Source: an uncultured Bacilli bacterium
Lineage (GTDB): Bacteria; Bacillota_I; Bacilli_A; RF39; UBA660
Assembly: GCA_934162425.1 (NCBI GenBank)
Contig: CAKPIS010000006.1
Location: 14,591 to 78,590 of the forward strand
Reading direction: 5' to 3'
Length of the DNA: 64,000 bases
Part shown: positions 16,806-24,769 of the stretch, one piece after another
Position numbering within the stretch: the first letter of the stretch is position 1
How the letters are laid out: every line of letters starts with the position of its first letter
Position numbers and translations under genes: made by a program
The notes under the pieces: model-generated
The model's database searches: none
What the model was told of the DNA's origin: nothing
The model's input: the letters and a program-made list of their open reading frames with translations, nothing else

Positions 16806-17531
16806 TCACCTCCAATCTATATTAAATTTTTCTTTTAAAGATTCCTTTTCATGATCATCTATATCCATTACCCCAATTAAAAATCCTTCTAACAATAACT
16901 TATATGCATCGCTTTTTTTAATACCTTTACTTTGTAGATAAAATACTTCTTCTTCGTTAAACTTTCCTATAAAAGCAGCATGAGCACCTTCTGTATCATA
17001 GTTATCAATTAACAAAACTGGATTAATAATGTTATTATTTGTATTATTAAGAGATATTATTTTACTATCTTGTTTTAATATACATCCACTATATTTTTTT
17101 GATACTTTAGATATAACATTAAAGTTTATACTACCATTATCTTTACTAACTCCAAAATTATATACATAACTTTTCGTATTATTAGCTTTATGAAAAACAG
17201 TTATGTCCGCCACAGTATCTTCTTTAGCTATAACAGAATTATACATAGTAAATACTGAGAGTTTATCATAAAGGTAAGCTTCAATTTTATTTTCTGTAGT
17301 TTCATTTGCAATTAGATTAAATACCATATTAGATGAGTATAAATTAAATTTAACATTAATACTTTTTTTATCACTAATTATTGCTAATATATTAACTTTA
17401 CTATCATATACGTTAATTATATAATTATGAAGTGCTGAATTAATAAATATATTAGTATCACTTTTTATATCAATTATAAAGGTATTACCATTTACTTTAT
17501 ATTCTAGTTCATCTACTAATATCCTATTCAC
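16806..17531 (-). CDS. sufD: Fe-S cluster assembly protein SufD (short, divergent)
   Basis: A 241-residue protein in the sufD position between sufC and sufS. Only the C-terminal half of the family is clearly recognisable: the segment LLIDNYDTEGAHAAFIGKF (with the His that pairs with SufB in cluster assembly) and VFYLQSKGIKKSDAYKLLLEGFL. Typical SufD proteins are about 400 residues or longer, so much of the beta-helix is missing. A GTG start at 17531 overlaps the end of sufC by 8 bases. Gene order supports the call; sequence divergence lowers certainty a little. Confidence 0.82.
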   Translation of the reverse strand: MNRILVDELEYKVNGNTFIIDIKSDTNIFINSALHNYIINVYDSKVNILAIISDKKSINVKFNLYSSNMVFNLIANETTENKIEAYLYDKLSVFTMYNSVIAKEDTVADITVFHKANNTKSYVYNFGVSKDNGSINFNVISKVSKKYSGCILKQDSKIISLNNTNNNIINPVLLIDNYDTEGAHAAFIGKFNEEEVFYLQSKGIKKSDAYKLLLEGFLIGVMDIDDHEKESLKEKFNIDWR

Positions 17532-18294
17532 TTATTTCACCTTCCGATAATTCACTTGACACTACTTTATCAAAATTAAATCCATTATCTTCAATCTCTT
17601 TAGCTAGATAATAAGAGCCTGTTTTAACTATCTTACCATTATTTATAACATGAACATAGTCTGGTTTTATATATTTTAAAATATGAGTATAATGAGTTAT
17701 TATTAATAATGATACATCTTTATTTTCTTTTATATAATTATTTATATTTAAACAAAGTGTTTTTAAAGAATCAACATCAACACCAGAATCTATTTCATCT
17801 AACATAATAAGTTTAGGTTTTAACATAAGCATTTGAAGTATTTCATTTTTCTTTTTTTCTCCGCCCGAAAAACCTTTATTAACACTTCTATGAATCATCT
17901 CATTTGGCATCTTTAAGTTCCTAGCATTTTTTTCTATCTCTTTAATAAATGAGTATAAGTTAATATTTTCTTGTTTAATATTTGATAGTGATGTTCTAAT
18001 AAAATCTGAGTTTGCAACACCATTTATCTCTGGTGGATTTTGCATTGCAAGAAAAATACCTAACCTTGCTCTTTCATCAGTAGATAACTTTAAAATACTT
18101 TTATCATTAAAAAGGATATCACCAGATATAACCTTATAATTTGGTTCATTCATAATAGCTTTAGTTAGTGTTGATTTTCCAGTCCCATTAGGTCCCATTA
18201 TTACATGAATACTTCCCTTTTCTACATCTAAATTAAATTTATCTAATACTTTTTTATTTTCTACTTTAACAGTTAAATCTTTTATAGTTAACAT
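17524..18294 (-). CDS. sufC: Fe-S cluster assembly ATPase SufC
   Basis: A 256-residue ABC-type ATPase that drives conformational change in the SufBCD scaffold. Walker A GPNGTGKS is at about residues 34-41, NPPEINGV is the Q-loop region, GFSGGEKKKNEILQML is the SufC-type signature, and LIMLDEIDSGVD is Walker B plus D-loop. It is soluble, with no membrane partner. It is the first gene of the suf operon and is divergent from the HIT gene. AGGAG lies upstream of the ATG at somewhat long spacing. Confidence 0.95.
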   Translation of the reverse strand: MLTIKDLTVKVENKKVLDKFNLDVEKGSIHVIMGPNGTGKSTLTKAIMNEPNYKVISGDILFNDKSILKLSTDERARLGIFLAMQNPPEINGVANSDFIRTSLSNIKQENINLYSFIKEIEKNARNLKMPNEMIHRSVNKGFSGGEKKKNEILQMLMLKPKLIMLDEIDSGVDVDSLKTLCLNINNYIKENKDVSLLIITHYTHILKYIKPDYVHVINNGKIVKTGSYYLAKEIEDNGFNFDKVVSSELSEGEISE

Positions 18295-18413
18295 ATAAAA
18301 TCAACTCCTATATATAATTTTAACACGTTTTTATAAATTTTAGTATAAATATCATGATTTTATTTATATAAATTAATAATTAAATGATATAATTAGTTTA
18401 AGAGGTGATATAA

Positions 18414-18809
18414 ATGGACTGTATTTTTTGTAAAATTGTAGAAGGTAAAATACCAAGTTTAAAAATTTATGAAGATGATGTTATACTAGCTTTTTTAGAT
18501 ATTAATCCAGATAGTAATGGACATACATTAATTATTCCAAAAAAGCATTATAAAGATATTAATGATATTGATGAAAAAACTTTATGCCACATATATAGTA
18601 AGGCTAAGGATATAATGAAGTTACTTGAAGAAAAGTTAAATGCTGATGGTTTTTCATTACTTCAAAATAATGGTAGTGTTCAAGAAGTAAAGCATTATCA
18701 CTTACATATTAAGCCATATTATAGCAATAAACCATCTATTAAGTTAGTTAAAGATAGTTTTCTAATAGAAGATGCAAATGAAATATATAAAAAAATAAAG
18801 GAATCATAA
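18414..18809 (+). CDS. hit: HIT family nucleotide hydrolase
   Basis: A 131-residue histidine-triad protein of the Hint/HIT branch, which hydrolyses nucleoside phosphoramidates or AMP-linked compounds. The N-terminal DCIFCKIVEGKIPS and the triad HYHLHIKP (near residues 103-110) are diagnostic. A GAGGTGATATAA ribosome site precedes the ATG and a TATAAT box lies at 18388-18393 in the divergent region shared with sufC. The gene ends inside a bidirectional terminator shared with the convergent VanY-like gene. Confidence 0.93.
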   Translation: MDCIFCKIVEGKIPSLKIYEDDVILAFLDINPDSNGHTLIIPKKHYKDINDIDEKTLCHIYSKAKDIMKLLEEKLNADGFSLLQNNGSVQEVKHYHLHIKPYYSNKPSIKLVKDSFLIEDANEIYKKIKES

Positions 18810-18827
18810 AAAAAAATGATTCTTTTA
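18796..18827. terminator. Bidirectional terminator between hit and the VanY-like gene
   Basis: AAAGGAATCAT and ATGATTCTTTT form a stem around an A7 loop, with T-rich sequence on each outer side in the respective direction. It spans the stop codons of both convergent genes. Confidence 0.8.
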
Positions 18828-19445
18828 ATTTACCCCTAAATATTCTTCAAGACATAAACCACTTTTTTTAACCTTTAGTGCTGTCTCATGCCCTAAGTAT
18901 CTTACATGCCAAGGTTCATAAATATAACCTGTAATATTTTCTTTACCCTTAGGATATCTAATTATAAAACCATATATATGTGCATTTTCTTCTAACCATT
19001 TAGCCTCATTTGTATCTGCAAAAGAAGATAAAGTATAGCCCAAATCAAAAGCTAAACCAGTTTGATGTTCTGAGTGTCCTGGTTTTGCTGAGTATGTATT
19101 AGCAATTTGTTCTCCATCTATATTTTTATATTTATTAAATAACTCTTCTTGCATACTATAAGATCTATAACCCGATACTATTGGTAAATTAAGTCCTAGT
19201 AAAAAAGCATCCTTTTGCATAAGAAGAACATTTTTATATGCTTCTTTATTTACTTTAGGATCATACTCTTTAGGAAGACCATATTTTTTATTAACTAGTA
19301 ATATATCATTTACATACGTAATACCATCTACCATAAATACTTTCTTTTGAACATTAGGCACTTTTTTTTGATATAAACCAGTAATTAAAAATACTAATAT
19401 AATAACTAACGCTAATACTATTTTAGTTAAGTTTAATTTAATCAT
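18825..19445 (-). CDS. VanY/DdlB-family D-Ala-D-Ala carboxypeptidase (peptidase M15B), membrane-anchored
   Basis: A 206-residue zinc peptidase that would cleave D-Ala from peptidoglycan precursors or cross-link ends. An N-terminal signal anchor (about residues 5-25) is followed by the M15B core: SGYRSYSMQ, the metal-binding GHSEHQTGLAFD and EPWHVRYLG. All expected His/Asp/Glu residues are visible. The ATG at 19445 has AGAGGTG 6 bases upstream, which rules out the earlier in-frame ATG lying over that site. With dacF, it gives the window two different carboxypeptidases. It is not accompanied by vancomycin-resistance genes. Confidence 0.9.
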   Translation of the reverse strand: MIKLNLTKIVLALVIILVFLITGLYQKKVPNVQKKVFMVDGITYVNDILLVNKKYGLPKEYDPKVNKEAYKNVLLMQKDAFLLGLNLPIVSGYRSYSMQEELFNKYKNIDGEQIANTYSAKPGHSEHQTGLAFDLGYTLSSFADTNEAKWLEENAHIYGFIIRYPKGKENITGYIYEPWHVRYLGHETALKVKKSGLCLEEYLGVN

Positions 19446-19480
19446 AAAATACACCTCTAACATAATATATTTTATGTATC

Positions 19481-19510
19481 AAGAAAAAAGAAGCAAATAA
19501 ATGCCTCTTT
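19481..19510 (-). terminator. Terminator after the small Cys-rich membrane protein gene
   Basis: On the minus strand AAGAGGCA and TGCTTCTT (one G-U pair) form a stem followed by TTTTTC. It abuts the stop codon. Confidence 0.7.
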
Positions 19511-19653
19511 TAACATATAAATGAACCAACAATTATAGCAAGTAAGATATATAAAACTATTAATAGTAAATATCCACTTCCACCTCTTGATTTGCATGTG
19601 TTTCCACATGGATTAGCACAAGAGCTAGTTGTATTTGATGAACAGCATGCCAT
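19510..19653 (-). CDS. 47-residue Cys-rich single-span membrane peptide (YjcZ-like C-terminus)
   Basis: An open frame of 47 residues with GGAGG before the ATG. The N-terminal half has six cysteines (MACC, SSCANPC, NTCK), followed by a Gly-Gly-Ser hinge and one hydrophobic helix (LLLIVLYILLAIIVGSF) that ends in Cys. The helix resembles the conserved membrane segment of YjcZ-type sporulation peptides. It lies 25 bases downstream of a shorter YjcZ-like gene and ahead of a terminator, so the two form one unit. Function unknown; a role in the spore or forespore envelope is inferred. Confidence 0.65.
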   Translation of the reverse strand: MACCSSNTTSSCANPCGNTCKSRGGSGYLLLIVLYILLAIIVGSFIC

Positions 19654-19678
19654 AGTTTATAAACCTCCTTTTCTTATA

Positions 19679-19762
19679 TTAAACGTAAGCACCTATGATA
19701 ATTACTAATAAAATGAATAATACTAATATGATTCCAGCACCAGATACGTAATTATTTCCCAT
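19679..19762 (-). CDS. 27-residue YjcZ-like small membrane peptide
   Basis: A 27-residue frame, MGNNYVSGAG followed by one helix (IILVLFILLVIIIGAYV). This matches the 'G-[FG]-A-L-I-V-V-L-F-I-L-L' pattern of the YjcZ sporulation family, whose members are about this size. AGGAGG lies 8 bases before the ATG. A sporulation-type -10 sequence is found at 19793-19801. The peptide is below the size limit of most gene finders. It probably sits in a membrane; the molecular role is not known. Confidence 0.7.
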   Translation of the reverse strand: MGNNYVSGAGIILVLFILLVIIIGAYV

Positions 19763-19792
19763 AATACATTCCTCCTTTTTGTCTTTTCAAAG

Positions 19793-19820
19793 TATTTTAT
19801 GGTATTTTTATTAAAAGTGT
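19793..19820 (-). promoter_or_regulatory. Possible sigma-K/E-type promoter of the YjcZ-like genes
   Basis: On the minus strand CATAAAATA matches the mother-cell consensus CATANNNTA, with an AC dinucleotide 17 bases upstream (CAC at 19819-19821) as a minimal -35. It lies about 30 bases upstream of the YjcZ-like start. Confidence 0.45.
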
Positions 19821-19840
19821 GAGTATCTTTATTAAAAAAG

Positions 19841-19869
19841 TTGTTTTTTAACATATAATTTGTTATGAT
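19841..19869 (+). promoter_or_regulatory. Promoter of the PrsA-like gene
   Basis: TTGTTT (19841-19846) and TATGAT (19864-19869) are separated by 17 bases and lie about 34 bases before the start codon. Confidence 0.7.
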
Positions 19870-19902
19870 ATATAGGTAAAATGAATGGAGGAAATATTTA
19901 AC

Positions 19903-21084
19903 ATGGCAGAAAAAAAGAAAAATAATAAAAAAGAAGTTAAAAAAAATAATACAATAAAAACTTCTAATAATGTTAAAGAAAGTGCAAAAAAAGATGCACA
20001 AGTTAGCTTAAAAACTAAAGAAATAAAAAAAGAAAAGAAGTTTAAAACTTGGTTTAACAACTTATCAATTAATACAATAATGGTATTTGGCATATGTGTT
20101 ATGTGTATATTATTAATTGTTTTAATTTGTGTTGCTACTAAAGAAACAAAAACTACTAAGGGTGATGATATTGTTGTAAAAGTTGATGGTAAAACTATTA
20201 CTGCAGATGAATTATATAAAAATCTTAAGGATACAAGTGGTATGAAAACTGTTATAGATCTTATAGATGAATACATATTAAATAAAGAATATAAAACTAC
20301 AGACGATATGAAAAAAACTGCAGAAACAACTATTAATAATTATAAAAGTAATTACAAAGATAACTATAAATCATTTTTAGAATACAATGGTATTAAAGAT
20401 GATGCTGAATTAAAAGAATTATTAATTAAGAATAGTAAAATAACTAAAGCTACAGAAGATTATATTAAAGATAATCTAACTAAAAAAGAAATGAATGATT
20501 ATTATGAAGATAGTATATATGGTGATATAGAAGCTAAACATATATTAATTTCTACTGAAACTAGTGATAGTGCAACTGATGAAGAAAAAGAAACTAAAGA
20601 TAAAGAAGCTAAGGCTAAAGCTGAAGAAGTAATTAAAAAACTTAAAGATGGAGCAAAATTTGAAGATTTAGCTAAAGAATATTCTGATGATACTTCTACT
20701 AAAGAAAAAGGTGGAGATTTAGGATATTTCAATACTGGCGCTATGGTTCAAGAATTTGAAGATGCTGCATATAAATTAAAGGTTAATGAATATACTACTG
20801 AACCGGTTAAGACAACATATGGATATCATATTATTATGAAAACAGCTGAAAAAGAAAAACCATCATTTAAGAAAGCAAAAGATACAATTATAGAAAAATT
20901 AGTTGAAAAGAAAAAAGATGAAGATGAAAATATTAGTACAAAAGCTATTAATGCTTTAAGAGAAAAATATCACATTAACATCAAAGATAAATCAATTAAG
21001 AAAAGTTATAAAACTTACTTACATGATTCAACTACAACAACTACTACTACAACATCACAAAGTAACAAAAAAAGTAACCATTAG
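19903..21084 (+). CDS. prsA: PrsA-like membrane-anchored foldase (parvulin-type peptidyl-prolyl isomerase)
   Basis: A 393-residue extracytoplasmic folding factor. A Lys/Asn-rich cytoplasmic head of about 50 residues precedes one membrane span (about residues 58-80, FGICVMCILLIVLIC). A SurA/PrsA-type chaperone region and one rotamase domain (about residues 205-315: AKHILIS, GGDLGYF, YGYHIIM) follow. Unlike Bacillus PrsA it has no lipobox and would be held by an uncleaved anchor. The C-terminus has a run of threonines (residues about 375-384) and a Ser/Lys/Asn tail. The ATG at 19903 is used because GGAGG precedes it; an earlier in-frame ATG overlaps that site. Confidence 0.88.
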   Translation: MAEKKKNNKKEVKKNNTIKTSNNVKESAKKDAQVSLKTKEIKKEKKFKTWFNNLSINTIMVFGICVMCILLIVLICVATKETKTTKGDDIVVKVDGKTITADELYKNLKDTSGMKTVIDLIDEYILNKEYKTTDDMKKTAETTINNYKSNYKDNYKSFLEYNGIKDDAELKELLIKNSKITKATEDYIKDNLTKKEMNDYYEDSIYGDIEAKHILISTETSDSATDEEKETKDKEAKAKAEEVIKKLKDGAKFEDLAKEYSDDTSTKEKGGDLGYFNTGAMVQEFEDAAYKLKVNEYTTEPVKTTYGYHIIMKTAEKEKPSFKKAKDTIIEKLVEKKKDEDENISTKAINALREKYHINIKDKSIKKSYKTYLHDSTTTTTTTTSQSNKKSNH

Positions 21085-21098
21085 GTTGCTTTTTAATT
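21069..21098. terminator. Bidirectional terminator between prsA and recX
   Basis: AAAGTAACC and GGTTGCTTT pair (one G-U) around a 4-base loop. T tracts follow on both strands. The prsA stop codon is in the loop, and recX ends in its far arm. Confidence 0.8.
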
Positions 21099-21860
21099 GT
21101 ATTTTTTTAAAGAAACTATGTCTTCTTTAGTATAACCTTTACTATATAATTTCTGAATAATAAAATAATATAGTTTTTCTTTATCATATTTTTTAGAATA
21201 TTTATTATAAAGTTTATTATATTCTTTCTCTAAAGTGATTTTATCAGTTTCTACTTTAATAGAAGAAAGACAATTTAATATATCAGCTTTATCGTATCCT
21301 AAGTTATTTATATAATTAAGAAGTTTAATTTTTAACATATTACTACTTCCCTTTTTTATTTTTAATTGTTTAGCTATTATTTTATTAATTCTTTCTTTTA
21401 CTATATCTTTATCTATTTTGTTAATATTATCATTTATTATCTCTGTAGGAACACCAAGTTTAATTAAATTATTTTTAATTTTATAAGGTCCATAGTTAGT
21501 GAGTAATAATTGATCATTTACATAGGAAATAGCAAAAGAACTATCATTTATATATCCGTCTTTTTCTAGTTTTTTAATGATTTTATTAACATCTTTTTTA
21601 CTTATTTCATGCTTATTTAAATAATCTTCTACTTCCCTTTTACTTCTCATTCTTACTGAAATATAATTAATAGCTTTAGTTAAAGACGCCATATAATTAT
21701 TTTGAGACATTAACTTATCTTTTAACTCATCATCAATTTCTTTAGTAAATAATAAATTATTTTTAAGAATAATATCCTCATATAAAATTATCTCATTACC
21801 ATTTTCTAAATATATTTTGTATTTATCAGATGAATATTTTTTAAATTTTAGTATTTTCAT
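21093..21860 (-). CDS. recX: RecA regulator RecX
   Basis: A 255-residue helical-repeat protein that modulates RecA filaments. The core RecX repeats are visible in the segments AINYISVRMRSKREVEDYLNK, KLEKDGYINDSSFAISYVND and GPYKIKNNLIKLGV, and a third set near the C-terminus (YYFIIQKLYSKGYTKEDI). The length fits the long Firmicutes form with an added N-terminal beta region. The ATG at 21860 has GGAGG 4 bases upstream; the longer frame upstream would run through the promoter. recA is not in this window. Confidence 0.9.
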   Translation of the reverse strand: MKILKFKKYSSDKYKIYLENGNEIILYEDIILKNNLLFTKEIDDELKDKLMSQNNYMASLTKAINYISVRMRSKREVEDYLNKHEISKKDVNKIIKKLEKDGYINDSSFAISYVNDQLLLTNYGPYKIKNNLIKLGVPTEIINDNINKIDKDIVKERINKIIAKQLKIKKGSSNMLKIKLLNYINNLGYDKADILNCLSSIKVETDKITLEKEYNKLYNKYSKKYDKEKLYYFIIQKLYSKGYTKEDIVSLKKYN

Positions 21861-21878
21861 ATTGCCTCCTATAATGAT

Positions 21879-21907
21879 ATTATATAATACAATTGTTTGA
21901 TTGTAAA
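21879..21907 (-). promoter_or_regulatory. Promoter of recX
   Basis: On the minus strand TTTACA (21907-21902) and TATAAT (21884-21879) are separated by 17 bases, 18 bases upstream of the recX start codon. Confidence 0.75.
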
Positions 21908-21931
21908 GTAAAAGAAAAAACTTAATCACAA

Positions 21932-22129
21932 TTATTTTTCAATTTGTATTAAGTCTTCCATAATTTCTTCTAATGCTCTTCCTATGTTTTTTTCACATTT
22001 GTAGTCTGATTCTTTCATTTGATAATGTTTTGTTTCATTCATTTCTTTAGCTCTTCTAGAAGCTACGTGAACCAACATATATTTTGAGCCAACCTTAGTT
22101 AAAATTTTATCAATTGATGGATAAATCAC
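21932..22129 (-). CDS. rpoZ: RNA polymerase omega subunit
   Basis: A 65-residue omega subunit that helps assemble and stabilise RNA polymerase. YPSIDKIL near the N-terminus and the central helix VASRRAKEM match the family signature, with the acidic C-terminal helix EEIMEDLIQIE. No ATG is available; GTG at 22129 is preferred since AGGAG lies 10 bases upstream, whereas the GTG at 22138 sits almost on the ribosome site. Unlike many Firmicutes it is not paired with gmk. It has its own promoter at 22153-22182. Confidence 0.88.
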   Translation of the reverse strand: MIYPSIDKILTKVGSKYMLVHVASRRAKEMNETKHYQMKESDYKCEKNIGRALEEIMEDLIQIEK

Positions 22130-22152
22130 TTGTATCACACTCCTACGAGTAT

Positions 22153-22182
22153 AGTATATACCAAATGTAAGGTAAATATCAA
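22153..22182 (-). promoter_or_regulatory. Promoter of rpoZ
   Basis: On the minus strand TTGATA (22182-22177) and TATACT (22158-22153) are 18 bases apart, just upstream of the rpoZ ribosome site. Confidence 0.65.
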
Positions 22183-22198
22183 CTTTTTTTACATTATT

Positions 22199-22909
22199 TT
22201 ACATTTTTTTATTAATATCTGTACCAATTAAATCTACTAATCTATCTCTTAAAATATTAGTTCTTTTAAAACTACCATTATCATCTAAAGAAACCTCATT
22301 AAGCTGAGTAATTAAACCAGGCATAGCAAATACCTTTAATTCATCTTTATAGTTATTAATTACCATCTTTACTTCTTCATAACTTTTTAAATTAACCGTT
22401 TCATTATATATCTTTTCTATAAGTGATATAAAGTCATATTCTAAAGATTTATCATCTGTTTTTAATACAGTTAAAAATCTATCATTCAAAACCCTTTTAT
22501 AGGTAACTGATTTAATTATTGTATCTAATCCAAAAAAGCTTTCTAAAATAGTAAATAATGCATCTACATTAGATAAATCTTCCTTTGATGGATTTCCATA
22601 TAAAGTTTCTGTAAATTTAGTATTAATTATTTTATCCATAATAGAATCATTATCAAATGTTTTTATTGCAATACGGCAAAAATCTTCATCTAACCCATAT
22701 ACATTTGAAAAATCATTTATAAAGTCAATATTTTCAATTAATTCAGATGTAAAAGAAACAACTTTTCCATCTTTTTCATATGAAGTAGATTCTTCTAATT
22801 TTTTACCAATATTCTTATCACTTGTTATATAGTAAACATAATCTTGATAACCCTTTGAATCACTTATCCTTCTTTTTATTATATCATAAGCATTATCTAA
22901 ATAACTCAT
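22199..22909 (-). CDS. Soluble protein of unknown function
   Basis: A 236-residue, mainly helical, acidic protein with no signal peptide or membrane span. The N-terminus (MSYLDNAYDIIKRRISDSKGYQDYV) and a central FFGLDTIIKSVTYKRVLNDRF segment look well ordered, but I recognise no family or catalytic motif. It lies on the same strand upstream of rpoZ, which has its own promoter, and downstream of the CotD-like gene's terminator. It is probably monocistronic. Confidence 0.6.
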   Translation of the reverse strand: MSYLDNAYDIIKRRISDSKGYQDYVYYITSDKNIGKKLEESTSYEKDGKVVSFTSELIENIDFINDFSNVYGLDEDFCRIAIKTFDNDSIMDKIINTKFTETLYGNPSKEDLSNVDALFTILESFFGLDTIIKSVTYKRVLNDRFLTVLKTDDKSLEYDFISLIEKIYNETVNLKSYEEVKMVINNYKDELKVFAMPGLITQLNEVSLDDNGSFKRTNILRDRLVDLIGTDINKKM

Positions 22910-22977
22910 ACTTTATATCTCCATTCCTTTTTATAAACTAAAGAAATTATAACATAAATCACATAAAATTAATATAC

Positions 22978-23014
22978 TTTAATAAATAAAACTACTATTT
23001 AATAATAGTAGTTT
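22978..23014 (-). terminator. Terminator of the CotD-like gene
   Basis: A perfect 11-bp stem (AAACTACTATT with AATAGTAGTTT, 4-base loop). On the minus strand it is followed by TTTTATTTATT. Confidence 0.7.
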
Positions 23015-23032
23015 AAGAAAATAATTTATTTT

Positions 23033-23293
23033 CTAAAAATTAAATCCAGAACAACCAGGATCAATATTTGTTACAGTATTCTCTTCTGAACAAGTATATT
23101 CTGGTCTATATGTATGTTCATATATGTGATTATTAATTATTCTAGTATGTATTGGGCAAACATGTTCTACTTTATGACATATATTTCTTTCAATACATTT
23201 TTCTATAGGTTGTTCTATTATTGGATCACAGCCACAAGAATTTTCTTGCCAATTATTTTGCTGATTACAGCAGCATTTTTTATTAAAAAACAT
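23033..23293 (-). CDS. CotD-like spore coat protein
   Basis: An 86-residue Cys- and His-rich protein. The central segment HKVEHVCPIHTRIINNHIYE, followed by a second aromatic/His stretch, follows the pattern of Bacillus CotD (a Cys/His-rich inner coat protein with H-V-Y-E-H repeats). The N-terminus is Cys-rich (KKCCCNQQ, SCGCDP), suited to cross-linking. A GGGGG-type ribosome site precedes the ATG. A mother-cell type -10 (CATACTATA) lies about 25 bases upstream. Together these support a spore coat role. Identification rests on composition and pattern, not on an alignment. Confidence 0.7.
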   Translation of the reverse strand: MFFNKKCCCNQQNNWQENSCGCDPIIEQPIEKCIERNICHKVEHVCPIHTRIINNHIYEHTYRPEYTCSEENTVTNIDPGCSGFNF

Positions 23294-23315
23294 TTAAAAT
23301 CCCCCTTACCTACTT

Positions 23316-23324
23316 TATAGTATG
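23316..23324 (-). promoter_or_regulatory. Sporulation-type -10 element of the CotD-like gene
   Basis: CATACTATA on the minus strand fits the sigma-K -10 CATANNNTA and is close to the sigma-E -10. No clear -35 was found, so this is half a promoter call. Confidence 0.4.
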
Positions 23325-23374
23325 AGTTTTTTAAATGTTTGAATAGGTTATTGCTGGGTAAAGTGATTTATTTA

Positions 23375-24682
23375 TTAAAATGGCATCTTAAAATTACCAT
23401 TTTTCATCATCTTCATCATCTTTTTCATTTGTTCAAATTGATTTAATAATTTATTAACTTCTTGAACAGATGTACCACTTCCATTTGCAATTCTTTGCTT
23501 TCTAGATGCTTTTATGATATCAGGATTTTTTCTTTCTTTTAAAGTCATAGAAGATATTATAGCTTCTAATTTAGCAAACTCTTTTGGATTTATACTAATA
23601 TTATTAAGACCTAATTTTCTAGCTCCTGGAAGAAGTTTAATTAAATTTTCTAATGGTCCAAGCTTTCTTATTTGCTTTAATTGAGACAAAAAGTCTTCTA
23701 AATCCATTTTACCAGACTGAATCTTCTTCGCTGTAGTCATAGCTTCTTTTTCATCAATAACAGCTTCAGCCTTTTCTATTATAGACATAATATCTCCATT
23801 ACCAAGTATTCTAGATACCATGCGCTCTGGATCAAAATAATCAAGACCATCTAATTTTTCAGATACACCGATAAATTTAATTGGAACACCAGTTAAATGC
23901 TTAACAGATAAAGCAACACCACCCTTAGTATCACCATCCATTTTAGTTAAAATTGTACCAGTTAAATTAAGAGAATCATTAAAACCATTTATTACGTTTA
24001 TTGCATCTTGACCTATCATAGCATCAATTACTAATATTACTTCATTTGGTTTTACTTTTTCCTCTATTTTTTTTAATTCATTCATTAAAGTATCATCAAC
24101 GTGTAAACGTCCTGCAGTATCTACAAGAATTAAATCATATCCTTTTTCTTTAGCATAATTAACACCATTTGCAACAACATCAACAGCATTATTTTGACCC
24201 TCGTCATAAACTTCAATATTAAGTTCACGTCCCAATTGTTTTAGCTGATCAATTGCAGCTGGTCTATATACATCTGCTGCTATAAATATAGGTTTTTTGG
24301 CATTTTTCTTTCTAAGTAAATTACCTAATTTTCCTATGGTTGTAGTTTTACCTGATCCTTGAAGACCAACTAGCATTATAATACTAGGATTACTAGATAA
24401 ATCAATAGATGACTCTTTATCTCCTAATAACTCTAATAATTCATCTTTTAATATCTTCAAAAAAACATCAGCTGGTTTTAAGGATTTTTTAACTTCTTCA
24501 CCTAAAGCTTTTTCTTTTACTTTATTAGTAAACTCTTTAACAACTTTATAATTAACATCAGCTTCTAATAAAGCTAATCTAACTTCTCTTGTAACATCAC
24601 TAATATTTTCTTCAGTAATTGTTCCATAACCTTTTAACTTATTTACTGCATTTTCTAATTTTTCTGTTAAACTTTCAAACAT
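23375..24682 (-). CDS. ffh: Signal recognition particle protein Ffh
   Basis: A 435-residue GTPase that binds 4.5S RNA and signal sequences and delivers ribosomes to FtsY. The N domain (1-90) is followed by the G domain with GLQGSGKTTT (about 106-115), DTAGRLH and TKMDGDTKGG. The C-terminal M domain ends in a methionine-rich segment (EQMKKMMKMMKNGNFKMPF). The length is normal. It has its own promoter at 24701-24729, directly after the terminator of the small gene upstream, so ylxM-ffh are not strictly one operon here. Confidence 0.97.
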   Translation of the reverse strand: MFESLTEKLENAVNKLKGYGTITEENISDVTREVRLALLEADVNYKVVKEFTNKVKEKALGEEVKKSLKPADVFLKILKDELLELLGDKESSIDLSSNPSIIMLVGLQGSGKTTTIGKLGNLLRKKNAKKPIFIAADVYRPAAIDQLKQLGRELNIEVYDEGQNNAVDVVANGVNYAKEKGYDLILVDTAGRLHVDDTLMNELKKIEEKVKPNEVILVIDAMIGQDAINVINGFNDSLNLTGTILTKMDGDTKGGVALSVKHLTGVPIKFIGVSEKLDGLDYFDPERMVSRILGNGDIMSIIEKAEAVIDEKEAMTTAKKIQSGKMDLEDFLSQLKQIRKLGPLENLIKLLPGARKLGLNNISINPKEFAKLEAIISSMTLKERKNPDIIKASRKQRIANGSGTSVQEVNKLLNQFEQMKKMMKMMKNGNFKMPF

Positions 24683-24700
24683 TTCTTATCACCATTTATA

Positions 24701-24729
24701 ATTATACTAAAACTAACAAATAAAGTAAA
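24701..24729 (-). promoter_or_regulatory. Promoter of ffh
   Basis: On the minus strand TTTACT (24729-24724) and TATAAT (24706-24701) are separated by 17 bases, immediately after the upstream gene's terminator. Confidence 0.7.
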
Positions 24730-24730
24730 A

Positions 24731-24760
24731 TAAAAAAGAAACCAAATATAAGTTTCTTTA
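24731..24760 (-). terminator. Terminator of the AT-hook/TM protein gene
   Basis: On the minus strand AAAGAAAC and GTTTCTTT pair around a 9-base loop, followed by TTTTATTTT. Confidence 0.75.
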
Positions 24761-24769
24761 AATATTGTA

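Noticed and set aside
18825..19445. Vancomycin resistance gene vanY
   Set aside because: The M15B motifs are present but no vanHAX or vanRS genes are linked; this is an ordinary wall carboxypeptidase.
19863..20276. A 137-codon minus-strand open frame opposite the start of prsA
   Set aside because: Its Phe/Ser/Leu-rich text mirrors Lys/Glu-rich codons of prsA, and it overlaps the prsA promoter.
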